From contig NZ_FNOV01000007.1 in assembly GCF_900107135.1 (NCBI RefSeq), positions 192,948-256,947 of the forward strand: DNA of 64,000 nucleotides, given 5' to 3'. The stretch comes from Hymenobacter psychrophilus. GTDB taxonomy: Bacteria; Bacteroidota; Bacteroidia; Cytophagales; Hymenobacteraceae. The notes under the pieces were generated by a model. That model made no database searches and had not been told where the DNA came from. It saw only the letters and a list, made by a program, of their open reading frames with translations. Numbering within the stretch: the stretch's first letter is position 1; each line of letters opens with the position of its first letter. Below are positions 1 through 6,691 of the stretch, piece by piece. The translations under genes and the position numbers were made by a program.

Positions 1-180
1 GAGCTGCTCGGTTTCGTACTGGCCGTCATCGGGCATGGTGGCGAAGTGCTCGGCGGCGGGCACGCCGATGGAAGCCGTGAAAACCTCCTGGTTGCACTTG
101 TTGCACTCGAACTTGAGGCCTACGGTGTGGCCCTGAAGTTCATCGATGGGGGCGGGGGTGCTTTTTTGCTGAATCCACAT
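1..180 (-). CDS. Partial hypothetical protein with a CxxC knuckle
   Basis: The N-terminal 60 codons of a gene that runs off the left edge of the window. The ATG at 180 opens MWIQQKSTPAPIDELQGHTV, followed by a Cys-x-x-Cys pair (ECNKCNQ) that could be half of a zinc ribbon. There is no signal peptide or membrane segment in the visible part. I do not recognise the family. Codon use and GC match the neighbours, so it is probably a native gene; its function cannot be judged from this fragment. Confidence 0.6.
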   Translation of the reverse strand, partial: MWIQQKSTPAPIDELQGHTVGLKFECNKCNQEVFTASIGVPAAEHFATMPDDGQYETEQL

Positions 181-266
181 AAAGAAAGGCTGGTTTAGGT
201 GATAGGTTGGTTGTTGGAAAAGGACAGTAGGGCCCGTGAGCCCGGCTTGGTGTACGCAGAAACACC

Positions 267-309
267 AGCGCGGGGTTGGGCCGGTACGCAACCAGCCCAA
301 CCCCGCGCT
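267..309. terminator. Strong hairpin downstream of usp
   Basis: Two perfect 15-base arms, AGCGCGGGGTTGGGC and its complement, separated by 13 bases. It lies between the stop of the Usp gene (369) and the next minus-strand start (180). No T-tract follows on either strand, so it may be an mRNA-stabilising or Rho-type 3' structure rather than a canonical intrinsic terminator. Confidence 0.5.
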
Positions 310-368
310 GCGAATCTGGCCCCACGGCCGGAGCGGCGGTGTTTGCAGAGGCCAGTTGCTGCCGCCGG

Positions 369-1235
369 CTACAAATGAAATGTAAGCACCGGCTGGGCCG
401 ACTGGAAGGCCACCTTCTCGGCCACGCTGCCCTGGAAAAACCGGCTGAACGCCGAGCGGGCGTGAGTGGGCACCACAATCAGGCCGGCGGCCAGCTTGCG
501 GGCCGCGTCCGTAATGCCACTGCTGATGCTGCCGGCTTCCATGAGCACCGCCTCGGCGGGCGCCAGCTGGTGGCGCTCTATGAAATCGTCTATCTGCTGG
601 CGGGCCTGGCCGGCGTTTTCGTCCGTTACGTGCAGCAGGTGCAGCTGCGCCTCCGGAAACAGCTGCCGCACCTGCCGCAGCCCGGGCACGGCCTGGTCGG
701 CCTCATCGCCAAAATCGGAGGCGAATACGATGTCGCGCACCGCATCGAGGTCGGCGGCCTGCTTCACGGCCAGTACCGGGCAGGGCGCCAGGCGCACCAG
801 CTGCTCGGTGTTCGAGGAGGCGAAGAAGCGCTCAATGGCGTCGTGCTGCTGCGTGCCGAGTACCACCAGGTCGATGTGGCGCTGCTCAATCACCTTCAGA
901 ATAGCGTCGTCCACGTCTACCTGGTCGGTCAGGTCGTGCACGGGCACATCGGGGGCCAGCTGGGCGGCCTCGGCCAGCAGCAGGTGCATGCGCTGGCGGG
1001 TGGCTTCCATAAGCTTGATGACGAAAATCCGGTCGATGCCATGCGTGCCGGACAGTTCGGCGCTGCCTACCGGCCCGCCAAAGCTGCTGAAATTGGCCGT
1101 GCGCGGCTGGTCGGGCAGGGCCAGTACGTGCAGCAGCGTAACCGAGCCGCCCGTGCGCCGGGCCAGCTGCAGCGCGGTCCGAAAGGCGTGGTGCGCCTCG
1201 GCCGAAAAGTCGGTGGGAACCAGGATGTTTTTCAT
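369..1235 (-). CDS. Universal stress protein, tandem UspA domains
   Basis: A 288-residue cytoplasmic protein with two UspA folds in tandem. The first begins MKNILVPTDFSAEAHHAF, the classic Usp opening. The second holds the nucleotide-binding signature near the C-terminus (VVPTHARSAFSRFFQGSVAE), the G-x9-GS type that usually binds ATP. I chose the ATG at 1235, which starts the domain directly; the nine extra upstream codons lack the Usp pattern. It is monocistronic, with a hairpin downstream. An inverted repeat about 78 bases upstream of the start recurs upstream of the other usp gene in this window (start 20841). The family supports survival under starvation or other stress; the exact partner is unknown. 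Confidence 0.88.
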   Translation of the reverse strand: MKNILVPTDFSAEAHHAFRTALQLARRTGGSVTLLHVLALPDQPRTANFSSFGGPVGSAELSGTHGIDRIFVIKLMEATRQRMHLLLAEAAQLAPDVPVHDLTDQVDVDDAILKVIEQRHIDLVVLGTQQHDAIERFFASSNTEQLVRLAPCPVLAVKQAADLDAVRDIVFASDFGDEADQAVPGLRQVRQLFPEAQLHLLHVTDENAGQARQQIDDFIERHQLAPAEAVLMEAGSISSGITDAARKLAAGLIVVPTHARSAFSRFFQGSVAEKVAFQSAQPVLTFHL

Positions 1236-1312
1236 AAGCCGGAGAGGAAAGAGGTGGAACAAAACAACGCCGCCCGGACAACGCCAGGCCGGAGCAGGGC
1301 ATCACCCGGGCG

Positions 1313-1326
1313 GTATAGTTCTATAC
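1313..1326. promoter_or_regulatory. Inverted repeat upstream of usp (candidate operator)
   Basis: GTATAGTTCTATAC, a perfect 6-bp inverted repeat with a 2-base spacer, lies 78 bases upstream of the usp start. A near copy, TATAGCTCTATA, is 67 bases upstream of the second usp gene. On the coding strand both are followed within 4 bases by CCGCC. A shared operator or promoter element is inferred. Confidence 0.4.
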
Positions 1327-1349
1327 GCAGCCCAACCGTAAAGGCTTAT

Positions 1350-2651
1350 TTACTCGGCCAATAGCTGGTCCATGGTTTTGTTGAATTCGGCGTTCTGCTG
1401 CGCGTAGTACTGGCCGGTGCCGGGACCCGAGAAGCCGGTGTGAATCTTGCGCACTTCGCCTTTTTTGTCGATGAAAATGATGGTTGGGAAAGCCAGCACC
1501 TTTTGCACCTGGGGCAGCGTCTGGCCGGCCGCGTCCTTGTCGGCGGTGCCGGCCAGGGCCAGGTCGTAGCCCACATTCAGGCGCTGCTTCATCTTCGTCA
1601 GCTTGCGCTTGGCCGTCGCCTCATCGTCGGAGGCCCGCTCGTAGCCCAGGCCGATAATCTCGACGCCGCGCTGCTTGTTTTGGGCATACCAGGGGGCCAG
1701 GAAGTTGGTTTCGTCCATGCAGTTGGGGCACCACGAGCCCAGCAGCTGCACCACCACCACTTTGCCCTTATACTTGGGGTCGGTGATGGAAACCGTGCCG
1801 CCTTCAATGCCGGGGAAGCTAAAGTCGAGCTTTTTCTGGCCGGACTTCATGCCGGTCAGGGCGCTGGCGTCGGGTAGCTTGGCGTTGGCATCCTTTACCG
1901 CCGTCCAGGTTTCGTGGCCGGTGAGGCCGGAGTAGAAGTCGCCTTCCAGGCGCGTGGCGTTATCGGGGGTGGTGCTTCCGGGCTGCCGGCCAGTGAACAA
2001 AAAGCCGTGGCTTCCGTCGAAAGTGCTTAACATGAGCTGGTTGCCATCAGCCTGCCCCGAAAGGTAGCGGTAGTCGCCGGTGGTGGTAAGAAAAGTGCCC
2101 GTAACGCCTGCTGGCGTTTGCGTGAATACGCCCACCGCCGGGTAGGTATTTCCTGTATCATCCTTGAAACTGACTTTCCAGGTACCGTCGAAGGACAATA
2201 CCTTCTGATCTGCCATTACCGGAAACAGCGGCTGCGCCCCCTTCTCTGCCGTCAGCGGCACGCGGTAGGGCTTGCCGGCGTCGTACTTCACCCAGGCACC
2301 CGTCAGCTTGCCTTCGCCGGCGGCGCGCACGACCAGCGCAGCATCAAACACGCCCAGCTTGATGGTGGTCGAGTCGCCGGCCGTCGTTATTTCATCCAAT
2401 TTCAGGCGCTCCTCGCCGTTGCGCAGCGTTACGGTGGGCTGGCCGTCGTCGGTGGCTACGTCGAACAGAAACGGAATCTGCTGGTCCTGGGTGGCGAGTA
2501 CGCCGCGCCAGGTGCCGGCCGTGAGGGGCGAGGCCGCGGCAGTGGTGGCCGCGTTTGTTTCGGCAGTTTCGGGGTTGGATTGGCAGGCGGCCGCGGCCAA
2601 TGCCAGTGTGGCCCCGGCTATGGCCTTGCGCCAGAAGAAGGCAACGGGCAT
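1350..2651 (-). CDS. TlpA-like thioredoxin-fold lipoprotein
   Basis: 433 residues. The N-terminus has a lipoprotein signal peptide (hydrophobic stretch, then LAAAACQ with the lipid-bearing Cys near residue 23). Residues about 40-270 form a beta-rich domain like the N-terminal part of Bacteroidota TlpA/ResA-like proteins. The C-terminal 150 residues are a thioredoxin fold with the active-site motif WCPNC and a cis-proline segment (FPTIIFID). It is probably anchored in the envelope and acts as a thiol-disulfide oxidoreductase, for example in cytochrome c maturation or oxidative stress defence. The neighbours give no pathway, so the substrate is unknown. Confidence 0.85.
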   Translation of the reverse strand: MPVAFFWRKAIAGATLALAAAACQSNPETAETNAATTAAASPLTAGTWRGVLATQDQQIPFLFDVATDDGQPTVTLRNGEERLKLDEITTAGDSTTIKLGVFDAALVVRAAGEGKLTGAWVKYDAGKPYRVPLTAEKGAQPLFPVMADQKVLSFDGTWKVSFKDDTGNTYPAVGVFTQTPAGVTGTFLTTTGDYRYLSGQADGNQLMLSTFDGSHGFLFTGRQPGSTTPDNATRLEGDFYSGLTGHETWTAVKDANAKLPDASALTGMKSGQKKLDFSFPGIEGGTVSITDPKYKGKVVVVQLLGSWCPNCMDETNFLAPWYAQNKQRGVEIIGLGYERASDDEATAKRKLTKMKQRLNVGYDLALAGTADKDAAGQTLPQVQKVLAFPTIIFIDKKGEVRKIHTGFSGPGTGQYYAQQNAEFNKTMDQLLAE

Positions 2652-2829
2652 GGTTGAAAAGGAGTAAAAGTGAATTGGTGGCTAAATTACGGCGGAGCCT
2701 GCATAGTTTATAAAGCAGTGCCCCGCCGGGCCGCCGCCGTCGCTGGCCGAATTCTTTTGAGAATTTCTAAATAGGCCCTTAGCCGGGTCCGGCGGCATTT
2801 GTTTGGCTTGCCGGACCCCGGCGCTTAAC

Positions 2830-2837
2830 TATATTTG
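2830..2837 (+). promoter_or_regulatory. Bacteroidota -7 box of the aconitase gene
   Basis: TATATTTG matches the -7 consensus TAnnTTTG exactly and ends 47 bases before the aconitase ATG. Two TTTG boxes at 2798-2801 and 2802-2805 could serve as the -33 element, though the spacing (24-28 bases) is slightly long. Confidence 0.55.
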
Positions 2838-2884
2838 CATATCTGCCCCGGCAGGCTCGTTCTCTCCACTTTTTCAACCTGATT

Positions 2885-5185
2885 ATGGCATTCGATTTAG
2901 AAATGATTAAGGCCGTGTACGCCGGCATGGGCACCCGCATCGAGGCGGCCCGGTCGGCGGTCGGCCGTCCGCTCACCCTGACGGAAAAAATTCTGTACGC
3001 CCACCTGTACGGCGGTACCGTTTCGCAGGCCTACGAGCGGGGCGTTTCCTACGTCGATTTCTCGCCCGACCGCGTGGCCATGCAGGATGCCACCGCCCAA
3101 ATGGCCCTGCTCCAGTTCATGCAGGCCGGCAAGCACACGGCCGCCGTACCCAGCACCGTCCATTGCGACCACCTGATTCAGGCCAAAGTAGGCGCCGACA
3201 TCGATTTGGCCACTGCCAACTCCGAGAACAAGGAAGTGTACGATTTCCTGGCCTCGGTTTCCAATAAGTACGGCCTCGGCTTCTGGAAGCCCGGCGCGGG
3301 CATCATTCACCAGGTAGTGCTCGAAAACTACGCCTTCCCCGGCGGCATGATGATCGGCACCGACTCGCACACGCCCAACGCGGGTGGCCTGGGCATGATT
3401 GCCATTGGCGTAGGCGGCGCCGATGCCGTGGACGTAATGGCCGGCATGGCCTGGGAGCTGAAATTCCCGAAAGTAATCGGCGTGAAGCTGACCGGTAAGC
3501 TCTCGGGCTGGACCTCGGCCAAAGACGTGATTCTGAAAGTAGCCGGCATTCTGACCGTGAAAGGCGGCACCGGTGCTATTGTCGAGTACTTCGGCGAAGG
3601 CGCCGAGAACCTCTCGGCTACCGGCAAAGGCACCATCTGCAACATGGGCGCCGAAATTGGCGCGACCACCTCGGTGTTCAGCTTCGATGAGAAGATGGCC
3701 GTGTACCTGCGCGGCACCGGTCGCGCCGAAGTGGCCGAGCTGGCCGCCGGCGTGCGCCAGCACCTGCGCGCCGATGACGAGGTGTACCAGAACCCCGAGA
3801 ACTTCTACGACCAGCTCATCGAAATCGACCTCAACACGCTGGAGCCCTACGTGAACGGCCCGTTCACGCCGGACGCTGCCTGGCCGATTTCGGAATTCGC
3901 TTCGGCCGTGCGCGAGCATGGCTGGCCCGAGAAGCTGGAAGTGGGCCTGATCGGCTCGTGCACCAACTCCAGCTACGAGGACATCACCCGCGCCGCCTCC
4001 ATCGCCAAGCAGGCCGCCGATAAGGGCCTGACCGTGCAGGCCGAGTACACAGTAACGCCCGGCTCGGAGCTGGTGCGCTACACCGTAGAGCGCGACGGCC
4101 TGCTCGATACGTTTGCCCAGATGGGCGGCGTGGTGCTGGCTAACGCCTGCGGTCCGTGCATTGGCCAGTGGGCCCGCCACACCGACGACCCCAAGCGCCG
4201 CAACTCCATTATCACGAGCTTCAACCGCAACTTTGCCAAGCGCAACGACGGCAACCCCAACACCCACGCCTTCGTGGCCTCGCCCGAAATCGTGACGGCC
4301 TTCGCCATTGCCGGCGACCTGACCTTCAACCCACTCACCGACACGCTGACGACCAGCACCGGCGAGCAGGTGAAGTTCGACGAGCCCGTCGGCATCGAGA
4401 TGCCGCCTCGCGGCTTTGCCGTGGAGGATGCCGGTTACCAGCAGCCCGCCGCCGATGGCTCGGGCGTAAACGTGATGGTGTCGCCGGAATCTGACCGGCT
4501 GCAGCTGCTCGAGCCCTTCAAGGCCTGGAACGGCACCGACCTGCTGGGGCTGCGCCTGCTCATCAAGGCCAAAGGCAAGTGCACCACCGACCACATTTCG
4601 ATGGCCGGCCCGTGGCTGAAGTACCGCGGCCACTTGGATAACATCTCCAACAACATGCTCATCGGGGCTACCAACGCCTTTACTGAGCAGACCAACTCGG
4701 TAAAAGACGCCCTCACGCAGGGTACGCCCTACTCGGCCGTGCCGTTGGTAGCGCGCAACTACAAAGCCCAGGGCATTGGCTCGGTGGTAGTGGGTGATGA
4801 GAACTACGGCGAAGGCAGCTCGCGCGAGCACGCCGCCATGGAGCCCCGCCACCTCGGCGTGCGCGCCGTGCTGGTGAAATCCTTCGCCCGGATTCATGAA
4901 ACCAACCTCAAAAAGCAGGGTATGCTGGGCCTCACCTTCGACAACAAGGCCGATTACGACCTGATTGAGGAGGACGACACCATCGACATCCTCGGCCTGA
5001 CGGACTTCCAGCCCGGCAAGCCCCTGCAGGTGCGCCTGCACCACGCCGACGGCGACACGGACCTCATCACGGTGAACCACACCTACAACGAGGGCCAGAT
5101 TGCCTGGTTCAAGGCCGGCTCGGCCCTGAACCTGATTCGCCAGATGGAAGTTGGCGGCGATGCCCAGCTTTCGGAGCGCGTGTAG
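2885..5185 (+). CDS. Aconitate hydratase, mitochondrial type
   Basis: 766 residues, the length of mitochondrial-type aconitases, which it resembles throughout. It interconverts citrate and isocitrate in the TCA cycle in the cytoplasm. The three [4Fe-4S] ligands are present: Cys359 ([11 protein letters not shown]) and Cys422/Cys425 ([10 protein letters not shown]). The swivel domain at the C-terminus is intact ([15 protein letters not shown]). The ATG at 2885 is preceded by a good -7 box, and a strong terminator follows at 5203, so it is its own transcription unit. This is the mitochondrial-like class found across Bacteroidota rather than the AcnA/IRP class, so I give no acnA symbol. Confidence 0.97.
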   Translation: MAFDLEMIKAVYAGMGTRIEAARSAVGRPLTLTEKILYAHLYGGTVSQAYERGVSYVDFSPDRVAMQDATAQMALLQFMQAGKHTAAVPSTVHCDHLIQAKVGADIDLATANSENKEVYDFLASVSNKYGLGFWKPGAGIIHQVVLENYAFPGGMMIGTDSHTPNAGGLGMIAIGVGGADAVDVMAGMAWELKFPKVIGVKLTGKLSGWTSAKDVILKVAGILTVKGGTGAIVEYFGEGAENLSATGKGTICNMGAEIGATTSVFSFDEKMAVYLRGTGRAEVAELAAGVRQHLRADDEVYQNPENFYDQLIEIDLNTLEPYVNGPFTPDAAWPISEFASAVREHGWPEKLEVGLIGSCTNSSYEDITRAASIAKQAADKGLTVQAEYTVTPGSELVRYTVERDGLLDTFAQMGGVVLANACGPCIGQWARHTDDPKRRNSIITSFNRNFAKRNDGNPNTHAFVASPEIVTAFAIAGDLTFNPLTDTLTTSTGEQVKFDEPVGIEMPPRGFAVEDAGYQQPAADGSGVNVMVSPESDRLQLLEPFKAWNGTDLLGLRLLIKAKGKCTTDHISMAGPWLKYRGHLDNISNNMLIGATNAFTEQTNSVKDALTQGTPYSAVPLVARNYKAQGIGSVVVGDENYGEGSSREHAAMEPRHLGVRAVLVKSFARIHETNLKKQGMLGLTFDNKADYDLIEEDDTIDILGLTDFQPGKPLQVRLHHADGDTDLITVNHTYNEGQIAWFKAGSALNLIRQMEVGGDAQLSERV

Positions 5186-5202
5186 CTGATTCGAGCTGAT
5201 TG

Positions 5203-5243
5203 AAAACGGCCGCCTTCCCGGATAGGGAAGGCGGCCGTTTTTT
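5203..5243 (+). terminator. Rho-independent terminator of aconitase
   Basis: A 17-base stem (AACGGCCGCCTTCCC core, 5-base loop GGATA) followed by a run of T, beginning 18 bases after the aconitase stop. The A-run on the left lets it work in both directions. Confidence 0.9.
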
Positions 5244-5326
5244 GTGGCGCAGCGGGCCGCCGGGGCCGGAAAACGAGCCTTTTGGCGCCAGCCGCGTATA
5301 GGCAGACTTCCCGCTTTCCCTTTCCC

Positions 5327-6022
5327 ATGAAAAAATCGAACCCGCTTTACCCGGTAACTGCCGCCGTTGCCTATACCGGCGCGGGCATTATTGGGCTGGT
5401 AACCGTGTATTTGCTGGCTTCTGTGGCGCTTTCGGCCATTCCGGTGGCCGGCAGCGGCGCAACGCCGGCGCCGGGCAAAGGCGTGCAGGTATACCTGCTT
5501 TCCAATGGCGTGCACACCGATTTGGTACTGCCCGTGCGCAGCCCTCAAAAAGACTGGACGCAGTTTATCTCCTACGCCGACACGCCCGCCAACGACGCCA
5601 GCCAGGAATTTGTGGGCTTTGGCTGGGGCGACCGGGGTTTCTACCTCGATACGCCCACCTGGGCCGAGCTCAAGCTCAGCACCGGCCTGAAAGCCATGTT
5701 CTGGCTCGGTACCACGGCCATGCACACCACCTTCCACCACCGCCCCGAAGTAGGCCCCAAGTGCGTCCTGCTCACGCTCACGCCGGCCGAGTACGACAAG
5801 CTTATTCATTTCATCGAAACCAAGTTTGATGTGGATGCCCAAGGCCGCTCCCAGCAGATAAAGGGCCACAGCTACGGCGAGAACGATGCCTTCTACGTCG
5901 CCAACGGCACCTATAATCTCTTCGATACCTGCAACAGCTGGACCAACCGCGGCCTGAAAACCGCCGGCCAGCCCGCCGCCCTCTGGACGCCCTTCGACTT
6001 CGGCATGTTCTGGCACTACTAG
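5327..6022 (+). CDS. DUF2459 / TIGR02117-family protein
   Basis: 231 residues with one N-terminal membrane segment (about residues 12-35), then a soluble domain starting VYLLSNGVHTDLVLPV and continuing with FGWGDRGFYLDTPTW, the pattern of the DUF2459 (TIGR02117, urease-associated-like) family. Its function is unknown; the conserved His, Asp and Cys (FDTCNSWTNRGL) suggest a hydrolase or peptidase-like fold, which is inference. The ATG at 5327 is chosen over an upstream start because it directly opens the MKKSNPLYP signal-anchor. The gene is convergent with the small minus-strand gene at 6215. Confidence 0.75.
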   Translation: MKKSNPLYPVTAAVAYTGAGIIGLVTVYLLASVALSAIPVAGSGATPAPGKGVQVYLLSNGVHTDLVLPVRSPQKDWTQFISYADTPANDASQEFVGFGWGDRGFYLDTPTWAELKLSTGLKAMFWLGTTAMHTTFHHRPEVGPKCVLLTLTPAEYDKLIHFIETKFDVDAQGRSQQIKGHSYGENDAFYVANGTYNLFDTCNSWTNRGLKTAGQPAALWTPFDFGMFWHY

Positions 6023-6030
6023 GTTTTTTT

Positions 6031-6052
6031 TAGCTATTAGCTGTTAGCTGTT
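6031..6052. repeat. AGCTNNN heptad repeats, left part of cassette
   Basis: AGCTATT-AGCTGTT-AGCTGTT, three 7-base units starting 8 bases after the stop of the DUF2459 gene. They are the reverse-complement register of the long AGCTAAC array 75 bases further on. Confidence 0.75.
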
Positions 6053-6083
6053 GTTCAAGAACCCCTATTGTTCTGCACAAAAA

Positions 6084-6115
6084 AAGGCCCCGCACTCAAC
6101 CGAATGCGGGGCCTT
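6084..6115. terminator. Bidirectional terminator between convergent genes
   Basis: AAGGCCCCGCA / TGCGGGGCCTT stem with a 10-base loop, an A-run to the left and, after TTGTTCG, a T-run to the right. The stem and loop are almost identical to the terminator at 11579-11610. Confidence 0.85.
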
Positions 6116-6127
6116 GTTCGTTTTTTG

Positions 6128-6214
6128 AGCTAACAGCTAACAGCTAACAGCTAACAGCTAACAGCTAACAGCTAACAGCTAACAGCTAACAGCTAACAGC
6201 TAACAGCTGTTAGC
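6128..6214. repeat. Tandem array of 11 AGCTAAC heptamers
   Basis: Eleven perfect head-to-tail copies of AGCTAAC (6128-6204), then AGCT followed by GTTAGC, which reverses direction. The last bases touch the stop codon (TAA, 6217-6215) of the minus-strand gene. This is a 7-bp satellite-like repeat, not a CRISPR array. Confidence 0.95.
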
Positions 6215-6463
6215 TTAATTAAGCCAGATTTGGGCCACGGGCTCGAAGCGGTGCCGGGCAAAGGCGCCGTAGGGCCGCTCGGCGTAGAAGCCTAGCACAT
6301 GCACCTGCCAGTGGCCGGAATGGGCATTGCGGCGCATTTGCACGGGGTACACCTGCCCGCGTGCGGGCCAGTCGCCAATGTAGTCGGCTGGCCGGTTCCG
6401 GGCGTTCACGCACCGGGCATACTGCTGCATCGGAAGGGGGACGGGAAGCTTCGTTTTTGACAT
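6215..6463 (-). CDS. Small hypothetical protein
   Basis: 82 residues from the ATG at 6463 (84 if the ATG at 6469 is used), rich in Arg, Tyr and aromatic residues and soluble. The sequence runs from MSKTKLPVPLPMQQYARCVN through FYAERPYGAFARHRFEP. I do not recognise the family. Coding potential is fair: the reading frame fills the space between the heptamer array and an AT-rich promoter-like region, and shadow frames are shorter. The stop codon lies against the AGCTAAC array. Confidence 0.5.
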   Translation of the reverse strand: MSKTKLPVPLPMQQYARCVNARNRPADYIGDWPARGQVYPVQMRRNAHSGHWQVHVLGFYAERPYGAFARHRFEPVAQIWLN

Positions 6464-6466
6464 ATC

Positions 6467-6691
6467 CAAAGATACGGATATTGTTGCTTAAAACTAATAT
6501 TATTAGTTAATAATTGATAGAAAAAAAAGGTGATCCTACTGTTGGGCTTGTGGCAGAAGTGGTGCTAACATGCATTCAATCCCCGGCAAGACGAATTGGT
6601 TACTATATTACTGTAAACCAATGTATTTTCGTTTTGCTAAATTGATTGGGCGAATTTTTATGATTCGAAGCCAGGTTTAGCGGCCCGGCGG
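6467..6691. other. AT-rich intergenic region
   Basis: Unusually AT-rich for this genome (runs such as ACTAATATTATTAGTTAATAA). A minus-strand TATCTTTG (6474-6467) matches the -7 consensus but touches the start of the small gene at 6463. Otherwise no gene is visible before the end of the subtilase gene. Confidence 0.4.

Noticed and set aside
2897..6016. A 1039-codon open frame on the minus strand across aconitase and the DUF2459 gene
   Set aside because: It is the antisense shadow of two well-supported plus-strand genes, caused by high GC and few stops; the sequence shows no family motif.
6128..6214. CRISPR-like array
   Set aside because: Units are 7 bases without spacers; this is a tandem satellite.
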